From: Breviolum minutum Mf 1.05b.01
Lineage: Eukaryota > Sar > Dinophyceae > Suessiales > Symbiodiniaceae
Length of the DNA stretch: 64,000 nt
Assembly: GCA_000507305.1 (NCBI GenBank)
Contig: DF241640.1
Span: 1 to 64,000, forward strand
Reading direction: 5' to 3'
The notes beneath the pieces were generated by a model, which worked only from the letters and a program-made list of their open reading frames with translations, was not told the DNA's origin and made no database searches. Numbering within the stretch: position 1 is the stretch's first letter; each line of letters begins with the position of its first letter. Below are positions 52,333-62,334 of the stretch, one piece after another. The position numbers and the translations under genes are program-made.

Positions 52333-52954
52333 GCTATCCCACCATCGGGTCCCAAAGAACCGTCGCATCAACTCAAAAGTGCTGGCTGGAAGGTTCAACA
52401 AATATTCACACCACAATATATATATATATATAAGACCTAGCATATTCTAGCCTTTAGCATAGCAGAAACTAGGGGGGGATATATTGGATAATTTCCAGAA
52501 TGGCAAACAAGTCACACACTTTTTGGGAACTGGATTTCAACCACCCACTGGGGGGAAAGGGCCTGTGAATCCAATCTACCCGTTCCGATTCAGTTTCAGC
52601 TGAAACAACCCTACTCGGTGGTTCATGGTAGGCAGGAACTAGTTATAAGTTGAATTATAAGTACAGTCAACCCATGTAAGTTGGTTTCTAAGTCCCCTAA
52701 AAAAGGTGAAGTCACCCAACTTACTAACTACTTACTAACTACCATAAGCCACCAAGTAGTTCTATACTAACTACACGGATCCGAAAATTTGACGTAGATT
52801 CCAAACGTGGAAACCATGATTTCCGGATTGTAAGTGATGAACAAGTTAGGATCAAGGGTTAGTCATTTTTTATTATGTAACCCACTTATAAAAAATGAAC
52901 TTTCATGTTCCTTACGAAACATTTACATATACTCAATTTTTCTTCCTAGGACAT

Positions 52955-53110
52955 CTTGTTGGCAACAATTCTTTTAATGGCAAGTGGCGTAAGATCTTGA
53001 GGTTTTCCACCAAATCTAATTCCAATTTCTTCTCCAATGTTCCTGAGCCAAAAAAAAATCAACTCCTTTGACGCACCAACACCGTCGATGCGGGGGTGTC
53101 CTGGGACCTT
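52955..53110 (-). CDS. Exon of unidentified gene
   Basis: Minus frame open from about 53110: PRTPPHRRCWCVKGVDFFWL, RNIGEEIGIRFGGKPQDLTP, LAIKRIVANK, adjoining a degenerate family B element (about 52840-52955, ending AGGACATCTTGTTGG). Splice sites not fixed. Confidence 0.48.
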
Positions 53111-53194
53111 GCAAAATCAAGTTGGAACACATCCAAATGCGCCGAATAGGAGTAGAATATCTACTACTTTTCACATCCCCCTTCCAATTGACCA

Positions 53195-53250
53195 GGTGGG
53201 GTTGTGCACACTCATTTTATTCTGCACACGACCCCACCCATTTTGTGGAG
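53195..53250. repeat. Short palindrome GGTGGGGT/ACCCCACC
   Basis: CAGGTGGGGTTGTGCACACT and TGCACACGACCCCACCC pair around CATTTTATTC. No other copy noticed in the window. Confidence 0.6.
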
Positions 53251-53543
53251 GAAACTGGAGGGGGGGGATCCTTTTACGCCATTCATGTATAGATAAAATG
53301 ACCATGCATGCCAACAAGTTGACTAAAAATTCGGGTGAACCTTTCCGAGTCGTGGTGAACCTGTAAGGACTTCACCAACTAAAGAAAACAGAAGTTTATG
53401 AAGGAGAAATTTTAGACCCCTGAAATTTAACGGCTGGAACTTGAACATCACCTGTTTGAAACAGGTGAACTCATCTGAACCAAACCTTCATGACTTCGGG
53501 TTCCATGTTAATTTTCAGGGGTAAAAACCAACATGGTTTGAAG

Positions 53544-54200
53544 TCATGAAGCCATAGAAGATTCACGATTCATCTTCCCGAAATTTCAATACTTTGTGGC
53601 GAGCCTGGTAGAACTACCCGATCGTTGGGTTGGTCACCTAACCTTCGAAACGGGTGACTTTTCAACCCAGAAAGGGTACAAAGAATTGCCTAGGTATCTA
53701 GGCATATACATGTAAGTATACATGAATATATCTCCGTATATCCAATGCACAGATGAAAGCTTAATCTTCCAATATGTTGGCATTTCCCCTGAGATCGATG
53801 AATGGTGTCATGGTATTTTGTAGTGGAATTCTAGAAAAGAAGTGCCTCACCAGCTCCATTGATCTGGCCTCTGTAAAATATATACCATCGTGGGAACTAT
53901 CACATAACCCCTTCTATCGCCGGCACTTTTGAGTCGATGATTTTCCAACTTTCCCATGGTGGGATATGTTATAATTATATACTTCCCAGAATCTAATTCC
54001 CAAACATATGTTATATATAAATAAATAAAATATATATATGAACAAATACATCATATAGTTGGATGTAATTCCCAAACAATTAAAGTTCATTTTTGAAAGG
54101 AATTTTCCCGACACAAATGCAGCTTCAGGTCAACCTTTAACCTTCCTTTCGACAAAGTCACTGGGCCATTGGAGTTCCGTGGAGCACCAGGAATTCTGAG
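53544..54200 (+). CDS. Unidentified protein, two phase-matched plus-strand exons
   Basis: Exon 53544-53711: acceptor GTTTGAAG, donor TACAT/GTAAGT. Frame HEAIEDSRFIFPKFQYFVAS, LVELPDRWVGHLTFETGDFS, TQKGYKELPRYLGIYM. Exon 54129-54200: acceptor CAGCTTCAG, donor CTGAG/GTAATG. Its first base completes the ATG split across the junction, and it continues STFNLPFDKVTGPLEFRGAP GILR. The minus strand is closed over the first exon. This is the only well-supported plus-strand gene model. A further exon after 54274 (ATCTACAG/GGGGGTC) would stop within 15 codons. Family not recognised, though the sequence looks conserved and globular. Confidence 0.68.
53761..53870 (-). CDS. Last exon of an opposing gene
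   Basis: Acceptor ATATATTTTACAG, 2 nt then 35 codons and TAA: ARSMELVRHFFSRIPLQNTM, TPFIDLRGNANILED. It lies inside the intron of the plus-strand model 53544-54200, so either the genes overlap antisense or one call is wrong. Confidence 0.5.
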
Positions 54201-54766
54201 GTAATGAGGAACCACTTGTTGTCATGGCCTTGAAAGGTCAGCTACAAATAGGTAGATCTCGAGATCTTTTTCTTGAGAGACATCTACAGGGGGGTCAGTA
54301 CCAAAAAAAACCAGCCAAAAGACATGGGTTTAGTAAAAACCAGATGTGCAGAGGCTTCGAGCAGATGACATGAGCATAGGTGCTTTTTCGGGTATGTCGG
54401 ACTAAATCCATGTCATCAGACACTAGTATATTTCGGACAAATCACAGAATCACACAAACAATTACGATGGATTTGCATTGAGGAAAATGCCTTCCCAATA
54501 TGCATACTTCATTGATCCCTCATCTACCCTACCCCTAAGGCTTGTGGGTTTTTGTTGATGCTTAAGAAGAACATCACTGCAGCCAGATCCAATTTGGGAG
54601 AGACTTGATGAAACTTGCATAATGAAATCCAGAAATATCTGGGCAAATTACAATATTACTATACTTCCTAAACTTGAATGACTTCCCTTACAATCACTAC
54701 CATGTGACGTGACCAACGGTTTGTTTGGTCCCGATGAAATTTGCTCAAGAATATGGTGAATACGCT

Positions 54767-54877
54767 ACTTGGATGCCGCAGGAAGTTAGGATCAATGGTT
54801 TGTAAATGGCTTATAACCTATACTTGTAAATACTCCCCTTACTAACCTTTTACTAACTTCCTGCCACATCCAAGTAG
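54767..54877. mobile_element. Family B element
   Basis: ACTTGGATGCCGCAGGAAGT and ACTTCCTGCCACATCCAAGT. Confidence 0.88.
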
Positions 54878-55749
54878 GGCCGATTGAAACTGGAATTGCT
54901 TTGAAGTGGTAGATTTGTGAATTTATGAATTTATGACTCACGACAATACAGCAGAAAACACGAATTCATGAGTTTCAACAGTTCATGATCTGGCGGGACA
55001 AATAAAAGCAGCACAGATATACACAAAAAAATCCATACTGCAAATTTATCTATATGTAAATATATATATATATGTAAATTACCCACCGATTTGCGTGAAT
55101 AACAGTGTGACAAACGCGTTTGGATTCATTGGGATGAAGTAAGTCCAACGATCATGGATGATGCCCTGTGAAGAGATTGTACACCAGTCCCTGATTGACA
55201 GGAGACTTAATCTTGGGCTTTTTTGCCCCCATAGTCATGGCATAAACAATATGATGACATTGGTGATGTCATGGTTTTATAATGGTTTATGAAATGTCAC
55301 ATAATGATGTGTTTAAAAATCATATTTCTTTTATAAAATGATCTTGGTGTCTCACGTCCCAAACAAAACAATTTCCCATATGGATGTTTCCGAAAATAGT
55401 GGGTTTCCCCAAATCATCCATTTTAATAAGGTTTTCATAGGTTTTCCAGTATATACCATCCATTTTGGGGTACCCCTATTTTTGGAAGAGAGCGGCCGTT
55501 GGTGGGGATGTAATTTCTATGAAGAAATAACGTTAAAACACCGTAAATTACGATGTTTTATGGCTTCAACGTGTCTGAAACCTAGGTAAAACGCAAGTTT
55601 TTTGCTTCAATATTAGCGTGGGTTCTATGGTGCAGATCGCTTGTACTATGTTACCTAATCGTTTGTTTGTATTTCACTGAGCGAATTTGTCAAAGTTGAT
55701 TCTTTTTTTGAATATATTATAGTATTTCTTTCTGGTTGCAATGAAGAGT

Positions 55750-56109
55750 CTTACAGGAGCCTGTTTGTTCATATTGAAGATTCTTCCTTGCAAGCTACTT
55801 CCCTTTGAAAAAGTCCAGTCTTCAAAGAATTAAGGCTACTTCGCTTTGAAAAAGTCCGGCCTTCAATTCAAGAAAGAAAACTTTTCCTATATGTATCAAC
55901 TGAACTTTCCTAAGTAGTCCTTTCTTTGAAGAACAATGTATACTGTATCTCTCTTAAAAAAACATTCTTCCTAATAATCCGCATTCATTGTGAGTAGTAT
56001 TTTTTCTTGAAAGAGAGTCACCATCTGTTTTACGGAGAGCCTGTTTGTTCATATTGAAGATTTTTCCTTGCAAGCTACTTCCCTTTGAAAAAGTCCAGTC
56101 TTCAAAGAA
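55750..56109 (+). repeat. Internal tandem/direct repeats of the large element
   Basis: GAGCCTGTTTGTTCATATTG AAGATT occurs at 55757 and again at 56037. Units of CTTTGAAAAAGTCC(A/G)G(T/C)CTTCAA recur within. The second copy runs into the gap. Confidence 0.85.
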
Positions 56110-56768
56110 NNNNNNNNNNNNNNNNNNNNNNNNNNNNNNNNNNNNNNNNNNNNNNNNNNNNNNNNNNNNNNNNNNNNNNNNNNNNNNNNNNNNNNNNNNN
56201 NNNNNNNNNNNNNNNNNNNNNNNNNNNNNNNNNNNNNNNNNNNNNNNNNNNNNNNNNNNNNNNNNNNNNNNNNNNNNNNNNNNNNNNNNNNNNNNNNNNN
56301 NNNNNNNNNNNNNNNNNNNNNNNNNNNNNNNNNNNNNNNNNNNNNNNNNNNNNNNNNNNNNNNNNNNNNNNNNNNNNNNNNNNNNNNNNNNNNNNNNNNN
56401 NNNNNNNNNNNNNNNNNNNNNNNNNNNNNNNNNNNNNNNNNNNNNNNNNNNNNNNNNNNNNNNNNNNNNNNNNNNNNNNNNNNNNNNNNNNNNNNNNNNN
56501 NNNNNNNNNNNNNNNNNNNNNNNNNNNNNNNNNNNNNNNNNNNNNNNNNNNNNNNNNNNNNNNNNNNNNNNNNNNNNNNNNNNNNNNNNNNNNNNNNNNN
56601 NNNNNNNNNNNNNNNNNNNNNNNNNNNNNNNNNNNNNNNNNNNNNNNNNNNNNNNNNNNNNNNNNNNNNNNNNNNNNNNNNNNNNNNNNNNNNNNNNNNN
56701 NNNNNNNNNNNNNNNNNNNNNNNNNNNNNNNNNNNNNNNNNNNNNNNNNNNNNNNNNNNNNNNNNNNN
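56110..56768. other. Assembly gap (N run)
   Basis: 659 unspecified bases. It begins inside a direct repeat, which is the probable reason for the failure to assemble. Open frames reported across it are meaningless. Confidence 1.
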
Positions 56769-56777
56769 TCATCAAAT

Positions 56778-56876
56778 AGTTTTTTGTTCCTTTTTGGTTT
56801 TCTTAATGTTCTTTTGCTTCTTTTTGGTGTTCTTAATGTTCCTTTGTTTCTTTTTGGTTTTCTTAATGTTCTTTAA
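56778..56876 (+). repeat. Tandem repeat, about 33 bp, three copies
   Basis: TTTTTGGTTTTCTTAATGTT CTTTTGCTTC repeats with small changes (TTTTTGGTGTTCTTAATGTT CCTTTGTTTC). It lies just right of the gap inside the large TIR element. Confidence 0.9.
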
Positions 56877-57103
56877 ATGTCTATCCCACAAATGTAAAAA
56901 CTTGCGTTTTACCTAGGTTTCAGACACGTTGGAGCCATAAAACATCGTAATTTACAGTGTTTTGACGTTATTTTCTCATAAAATTTGCATCCCCATGCAC
57001 GGCCCTTCTGTTTTGGAAACACCCATATCGAAATAATACTAGTTTTCAGTAGACCTGAAAACATCAGACCAAATAAATCCATGTTTCCTTTCCAAGTTTT
57101 CTA

Positions 57104-57200
57104 TCCCAAAGGATCAATGGATGGTATATTTTTCCTACATATTTGGTTGAGTCTTAAAGTAACTGTAGGTAAATATACTACTCAAATCCATTGATCCGCA
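57104..57200. mobile_element. Family G element
   Basis: ATCCCAAAGGATCAATGGAT and CAAATCCATTGATCCGCAAC, with TTTTTCCTACATATTTGGTT and CTGTAGGTAAATATAC. Confidence 0.75.
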
Positions 57201-57207
57201 ACGAGTA

Positions 57208-57343
57208 CTTGGAGGATCGTCCCGGTTAGTAAGTGGTTAGTAACCCCCATTTATAGCCATTTAGCCCATTTGGAAGGGGAATAACCCTACTTAGGGGACC
57301 TACTAACCATGGTTATTAACCACTTACTAAATGGGATGATCCG
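57208..57343. mobile_element. Family C element with altered right end
   Basis: CTTGGAGGATCGTCCCGGTT on the left. The right arm GGGATGATCC runs into GCAACGAGTA instead of TCCAAGTA. ATCCGCAACGAGTA stands on both sides of the element. Confidence 0.75.
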
Positions 57344-57359
57344 CAACGAGTATGAACCA

Positions 57360-57503
57360 ACCACAAAAAACCATGCCACGCCAAGAGGCATCCGGAGGTA
57401 TCACCCCAACCAAACGGCCTCCGTTGGCCCCAACGGATTGCAGTGGTGTTAACAGAGCTGCGGTGGGTCGTTTTGAAACATGTTCCTCAACTATGACTTC
57501 ATC
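57360..57503 (-). CDS. Exon between family C and family F elements
   Basis: Acceptor AAACTGGATAG, frame DEVIVEEHVSKRPTAALLTP, LQSVGANGGRLVGVIPPDAS, WRGMVF. The 3' limit lies near GTTGGTTC at about 57355. The plus strand is open too (RQEASGGITPTKRPPLAPTD). Minus is preferred for the acceptor. Family unknown. Confidence 0.5.
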
Positions 57504-57529
57504 CTATCCAGTTTTGAGTGTTTGCGATA

Positions 57530-57637
57530 CTGTTGATGGGTCCACAAAATCCGGCTAACCACCAAGGATGATGATTATCCCATTATTTTTACGGTTTTAG
57601 CCATCCCTGGTGGTACAGCATTTCTTCCATCAACAGT
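57530..57637. mobile_element. Family F element
   Basis: CTGTTGATGGGTCCACAAAA and ATTTCTTCCATCAACAG; core AGGATGATGATTATCCCATT. Confidence 0.85.
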
Positions 57638-58432
57638 ATGTCCCCATTATTGATCACATTATTACAGTATTATTGATTTCATCCATGTAACAAATCACAA
57701 AAAGGGCTGATGACCATGATTTTGGCTGAATGTTTCAAGTTTAAAGCAAACGGGCCCCTCTTCACCGTTTTAACTGTCTGTGAGTAAACTTGATCATATT
57801 TCACCTACCCAAATTTGGGCCACTTTTGCAAGGTTTCCGCTACTAAACCACAAATTTTATACGTGAGGGCAACGTCGGGGGTTGTTCGGTTTCCATTGTT
57901 TGACCAGAAATGTGATGATCCCCAGCTATCCATTATTTTTTTGAATCGCTTTATTGGGGAGTAAAGACATCTCAAATACACTCCTGAAGTTCAACATATC
58001 CCTTGGAAAATGATGATTGGAAGACAATCCTTTCCTTGCAGGATGGTACTGTAAGTTTTCAGGTCCGATCGTAAACTTGGGGGGGTGCCCCGAATCTCTA
58101 CTTTTCTTTTCATTAGCATCATGGGTTTTTCCTAATCTTCAACAGCACGAATGACTGCTTTCGAATGCAGGGTTCACTTGCCTGCTGCCAAGGAGAATGC
58201 ATGAGTACCTTAGGAAAATGGAGGGGAAAAACCTCATTCAACAGGGTAAGTCCCCTTTAAACATGACAGAGATAAGTGCAGAAAACCAATCATGTTAAGA
58301 CGTTTAACACTCCCCCAAGAAAAGCCGTGAGCCTCGCAGATCCTGCTTATTTTTAGGTTTCCGGCAACAAGTGGGCTTGGGACTATATACTCAAAATGAG
58401 GTCACCGAAAAGAAAAAAAACCTGACATGACA

Positions 58433-58530
58433 TTCCATTATACTGCTTGGTTGATAGGAATCCTTATTTCATGGTTTATGAAATAATCCCTAACTCACTG
58501 GGTAGTAAAATCCCTTATACAAACCAATTT
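58433..58530. mobile_element. Family I element
   Basis: TATACTGCTTGGTTGATAGG, AATCCTTATTTCATGGTTTA, CACTGGGTAGTAAAATCCC. Confidence 0.55.
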
Positions 58531-58538
58531 GTTCATTT

Positions 58539-58715
58539 TGGCTGAGGAACCACCATCAACTATATATAATTCGACTGCCATCGATGTCGACTTGTGGCTT
58601 TTTCATGATTGCGACTGGCAATCAGATTGTGGGGTGGTGTTGTTGAAGGATACAAAACAAGAAACAACACATACACAACTCACAGATGTTTTTAATCGTA
58701 AAGACGGCATTGTTT
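58539..58715 (+). CDS. Possible plus-strand exon
   Basis: AEEPPSTIYNSTAIDVDLWL, FHDCDWQSDCGVVLLKDTKQ, ETTHTQLTDVFNRKDGIVLV is open and non-repetitive, after the AG of TTTTGGCTGAG. The minus strand is broken. The 3' end merges into a family G element (58722-58785). Function unknown. Confidence 0.42.
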
Positions 58716-58721
58716 TAGTAA

Positions 58722-58785
58722 CCCGTAGGATCCATGGAACTATGGCAAATGTAGGTAAATATATCATACATAAATCCTATGGGTA
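58722..58785. mobile_element. Short family G element
   Basis: ACCCGTAGGATCCATGGAAC and CATAAATCCTATGGGT with TGTAGGTAAATATATC. Confidence 0.7.
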
Positions 58786-58879
58786 TTGTTTTAGTACGTT
58801 TTTTCATCAACAAGTCCTGGGGACTATTCTGCTTTAGTGGTACTTTTCCATTCCAACATTTTTTGTATCTATTCTCAAA

Positions 58880-59010
58880 TGAGCAATGAAACAAAGGGCC
58901 CCTGGTTGTTTAGGGTAAATAAGGGATGAAATACTGCACAGCTATATCGGGATTATAATAAACCATTATAAGGATCCCTATTAAACAAACATTATAATGG
59001 AAAGTCAGGG
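58880..59010 (-). mobile_element. Family I element, inverted
   Basis: GGGCCCCTGGTTGTTTAGGG, AACCATTATAAGGATCCCTA, CATTATAATGGAAAGTCAGG: the family I order on the opposite strand. Confidence 0.7.
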
Positions 59011-59148
59011 TTTTTAGTGGCTCAAATGTCTGGGGGTGCCTCACCAGTCCCAAACAAAAAAAGAGCTGATCTTATGCCAACAAAAAACGGAAGTCCAAAC
59101 CTCCCAATAATCCTGTTGAAACTATTCGATCTTTATTCGGAGGAAACA

Positions 59149-59286
59149 CTTGGAGGATCATCCCTGTTAGTAAGTTAATCCCAATTTATCAAACCATTTA
59201 GGACATTTGAAAGGGGAACAACCCGATCCTTAGGGACTTACTAACCATCGTTATTAACCATTTACTAAATGGGATGATCCTCCAAA
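59149..59286. mobile_element. Family C element with ACAC duplication
   Basis: TTGGAGGATCATCCCTGTTA and AATGGGATGATCCTCCAA. The tetranucleotide ACAC precedes and follows it. Confidence 0.85.
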
Positions 59287-59599
59287 CACCGGTGGCATTT
59301 TGGCAACTTTGCTTGGGGCCCCGTGGCAAGTTTTCCCCCCCCCCCCCTAATTTGATCCGAGTTTTTCGACAGCATGCGGAACCGGTGGTGAGCTGGACAT
59401 CCGAATCATCAACAGGCATTTCTAGTTGGTGTTTTCAACCCACTTGAACAATATGCCTCGTGAGATTGGATCATTTACCCGAGTGGATTTAACTTTTCCC
59501 TAGATTTGCTCAAGGTCTTTGGAAAAAGTAAAACATATTCCCCCAAACGGTGGTTTTCTGGTTGGTGCATCGGGTCTGGATGAAAAATATTTGTCAACC

Positions 59600-60160
59600 T
59601 GATTGTTCTGATGATGTCATGCTATCTGATGTGTTCTGCCCATTCGCTGCAGATCGAAGGCTTTGCCGGAGCTTCTTGCCCGGCGCCAGTTGTTTTTCTT
59701 CCTTGTCTTCGTTTGTTAATCTCTTTTCTGGTTTTTTGCGGTGAAAAACGGGCAGCGCAAGGTGAACATTGCTGCACGGACACCGTGCAGCCATGTTTTG
59801 GTAGTGAAAGGGATCTTCCCAACATGGCCATAGAAGATTTGTCTTCCGACTTGTCCGAGGCATCGTTTTCTCTGCATGCTGTCTCAGACTGAGCTAACTC
59901 ATTCTGCATGATGGTACTGCCCCTCGGCTTGGAACTGCTCGTCCTCGTGGTGGTGATGAAGAACAAGGACGCTTCGATTAAAATGCTCCAGGTCGACTTC
60001 CTGTCGTTGATTGGGGCGATGTAAGACCTCCAACTGCGCTTCCAAACAATGCGGCGTGAGTGTGGTAGAAGTGGAAACCTTCCGCTACCAGCGGCGCAGG
60101 CTTGCAGCTGCCAGTGCAATAAAATGCAAAGAAATACAAAATGCACGAAAACACCAGGCA
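59600..60160 (-). CDS. Coding-like block between element halves, frame uncertain
   Basis: About 560 bp without repeats. All three minus frames have coding-like parts: LEAQLEVLHRPNQRQEVDLE in one, MQNELAQSETACRENDASDK in another and RKKPEKRLTNEDKEEKQLAP in the third. One frame (59622-60182) is open throughout. Plus frames are also partly open. Family J and A left halves lie at 59502-59580 and matching right halves at 60168-60258, as if the block split nested elements. The gene is likely real; its product cannot be named. Confidence 0.45.
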
Positions 60161-60441
60161 GTTGTTCATGGTGATTTACCATTTTAGAATCTGTAAAACA
60201 TAACCAACAAAAAACAAAACAAAATTTTCACCATTTGTTTGAAACCACACCTATAGATTTAGTATCAACCGTACGTATTTCTAGTTGGTTCAAAATGGGC
60301 ATCATTTACCCTAAGTGAATTTCTCTTCACCATCAACCTTCCCCTATTGCCGAGAAGCATTCACCAACCCAGAGAACTTCCTGAAAGCATGGCGTTTCAA
60401 AGGAGGGATTGGAATTTCCGAAGCGGGGTTCCGATGGGTTG

Positions 60442-60561
60442 CTTGGATGGATGTCCCAAAACGACGGAAGTGGATGGATCCAAGGTGACCCGGATCAGTG
60501 GGCGGGCTTTACCCCCAATTAAAAAAAACCATTTATAAGTAGGTTATCATCCATTTATCTG
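60442..60561. mobile_element. Family B element, one end truncated at an exon
   Basis: GCTTGGATGGATGTCCCAAA with an ATGG duplication in the arm, and the inner ATTTATAAGTAGGTTATCAT. The opposite arm is missing where exon 60562-60855 begins. Confidence 0.65.
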
Positions 60562-60855
60562 CTGAGTTGAGAGCGTCGCGATCCTGCACGACGTTGACAT
60601 TCATCGCCGCTACTGCGCGGTTTTTCACGCAAGAAGGCGGAATTGCAGCCGCAAATGAAACTTGGCCTGAATCCCGGTCTTCGCCGAGCCAGTATATGGT
60701 TTCACAGAGGTCCGGGACACTTCTGCAGAGATTTTTGACCCCACGTGTCAGGGTCAAGAACTCAGCCAGGGCTTCTTTCGTGCCCTGCACTTCGGTTTGG
60801 CTGCCGTCAGAGAGGAGAATGCGAGTGCACAGTGTGTAACACCAGTTGTGCAATC
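60562..60855 (-). CDS. Exon of unidentified gene
   Basis: Acceptor GACGTCACAAG. One open frame of about 97 codons: HNWCYTLCTRILLSDGSQTE, VQGTKEALAEFLTLTRGVKN, LCRSVPDLCETIYWLGEDRD, SGQVSFAAAIPPSCVKNRAV and NVNVVQDRDALNS. A globular alpha/beta composition. The donor may be near CGTGCAG/GATCGC, a GA type, or in the truncated B element. No family recognised. Confidence 0.62.
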
Positions 60856-60879
60856 CTTGTGACGTCCCATGATATTGAT

Positions 60880-60990
60880 TTGTGTCTATAGGGATCCTTA
60901 AAAAGGCTCATTACAAACCGCATAGAACTGGGGAGTATAATCCGCTATACACAAGGAAACAACAAGGGTTTGGGTCACTAGTCAGTTGAG
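60880..60990. mobile_element. Family I element
   Basis: TGTGTCTATAGGGATCCTTA, AAAGGCTCATTACAAACCGC, AACTGGGGAGTATAATCCGC, AAACAACAAGGG. Confidence 0.55.
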
Positions 60991-61270
60991 GTCATAATCG
61001 TTTCCTTCTTTTGGAGTGGGGGGGGGGAATTTTTTGGTTCATTGAAAAATTGCCGAATCCCCGAAAACTAACAGTTCGAAAAGGTGAAAAAATGCTAGTT
61101 GGAAGGCAATTTTTCCTTTGACCGGTTTCCTTTTTTCGAAGCACATCTATATACTGTAAATAATATACACATATCTCAGTGACGAATCAACTTGGTCAAA
61201 CCAAGCGATCTAATTCTGGAAAGGATCCGGAAACATATACCTCTTGTGGAAGATATGAGATAAAAGAAAA

Positions 61271-61373
61271 AATTGGTGTTTCCAAAAAAAAGGGTACTGT
61301 ACCTCCAAATCATTAGTAAGGTTTTCCATTGTAAACCATCCATTTTGGGGTACCCCTATTTTCTGGAAACATC
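61271..61373. mobile_element. Family D element starting at a GA donor
   Basis: AATTGGTGTTTCCAAAAAAA and CCCTATTTTCTGGAAACATC. On the minus strand it begins GATGTTTCC directly after exon base string CCAATTG. Confidence 0.82.
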
Positions 61374-61553
61374 CAATTGGTTTTGATTGCTTCGGAATCG
61401 ATGCTTGTTTTTCAAGCATCGTTGCATCGATGTTAGCTGATCCCTTCGGAGAATCCGACGGTGGTGACCAGCATCCCGGGAGGGTTTAGTTCCAACAAGA
61501 AACGGGAAGCGGTTTGGAACTGGTAGGACATGATGCTGGGAAGCCCAGGGCAT
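61374..61553 (-). CDS. 60-codon exon, GA donor at a family D element
   Basis: Acceptor TTTGAGATACAG, then exactly 60 codons in phase 0: MPWASQHHVLPVPNRFPFLV, GTKPSRDAGHHRRILRRDQL, TSMQRCLKNKHRFRSNQNQL. It ends CCAATTG/GATGTT, where the family D element begins. The other minus frames are partly coding-like (SIMSYQFQTASRFLLELNPP), so the frame rests on full openness and phase. Basic, unrecognised. Confidence 0.48.
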
Positions 61554-61799
61554 CTGTATCTCAAATGGTGTTTGTATTGATGGTGATTTGCCGTGGTACA
61601 ATTCGATTAACAAAAACACCTTAAAAACAACAATACCCTGGAAGTTCAAAGACCATTAAATATATAGTCTAGTCTTTTGGAAAAGACCGTTGTTTTAGTA
61701 GGGATTTGCAATCAACAATTCCAAGGAGCTATTATCATGCTACAGTATGCTATTATCTAAATGGTCTTTGACTTTCAGGGAATATCCAAGAATGCCACT

Positions 61800-61940
61800 G
61801 CTTGCTAAGGTGTCCATGGAAGTGATTCTAACAATCGTTAAGTATAGTGAGTTTATTTCACCAATTTACGGGAACGTAAACAACCTACTTATAGGAATGA
61901 AATAATCCATTTTGCTATTACTAGGTACCATGGACATCCT
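61800..61940. mobile_element. Family B variant
   Basis: TAAGGTGTCCATGGAAGTGA and CTAGGTACCATGGACATCCT, with ACAACCTACTTATAGG inside. Confidence 0.6.
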
Positions 61941-62014
61941 AGCAGATTCGTGAAGAGTATGGAGGAATCCATTTGACAAAGATGTCATTTTTCATCCTTG
62001 GAAAATCCATTCAC

Positions 62015-62190
62015 TAAATCCCAGTAGGGTCACGTCCCTAATGGTGAGATACAGGGTGACCACATCTGAGATCACCAAAAACCAAAGGCAATTTGACAAA
62101 AAGGCAATCAATAGCCACCCTGGGTGGCTGGTCGTTTTTTTCCCCAGCTCCGAAGTTGGCACCCTATCCATCATCTTTGAAAACAATGGT
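62015..62190 (-). CDS. Membrane-segment exon starting at a family A element
   Basis: The A element 62191-62293 ends CCACCAACTAG and the exon starts at the next base: one base, then 58 codons and 1 nt to the donor GGATTTA/GTGAAT. It reads PLFSKMMDRVPTSELGKKTT, SHPGWLLIAFLSNCLWFLVI, SDVVTLYLTIRDVTLLGF. WLLIAFLSNCLWFLVISDVV is a convincing transmembrane helix, so this belongs to a membrane protein. Family unknown. Confidence 0.6.
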
Positions 62191-62293
62191 CTAGTTGGTG
62201 GTTGAACCAACCCATCTGAAAAATATGAGTCAAAAATTGGAAATCTTCCCCAAGTAGGGATGAAAATAAAAAACATTAGAAACCACCAGCTAG
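62191..62293 (+). mobile_element. Family A element
   Basis: CTAGTTGGTGGTTGAACCAA to ATTAGAAACCACCAGCTAG. Supplies the acceptor of exon 62015-62190. Confidence 0.9.
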
Positions 62294-62334
62294 ATGGTGG
62301 GTGTCCACCATTGGATGATCCATAAACTTCTTCT

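Larger units (their letters stand above)
55378..57028. mobile_element. Family D element interrupted by a 1.5-kb TIR element
   Basis: The left part of D (CATATGGATGTTTCCGAAAA to CCCCTATTTTTGGA) is at 55378-55484. The missing end, GGAAACACCCATAT, reappears at 57015-57028. The inserted element spans about 55491-57012. Its arms, about 110 bp each, start GGCCGTTGGTGGGGATG and, from the other end, GGCCGTGCATGGGGATG. They share AAACATCGTAATTTAC-type blocks and end GGTAAAACGCAAGTTTTT. TTTTGGAA occurs at both insertion borders, an 8-bp duplication of the hAT type. No transposase is visible, but 659 bases are unsequenced. Confidence 0.78.

Noticed and set aside
55954-56876. Three long open frames across the N run
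   Set aside because: They consist of unknown bases and carry no information.
58530-58550. Spliced-leader relict (TTTTGGCT string)
   Set aside because: Only eight bases match and the remaining leader sequence is absent. Too short to count.
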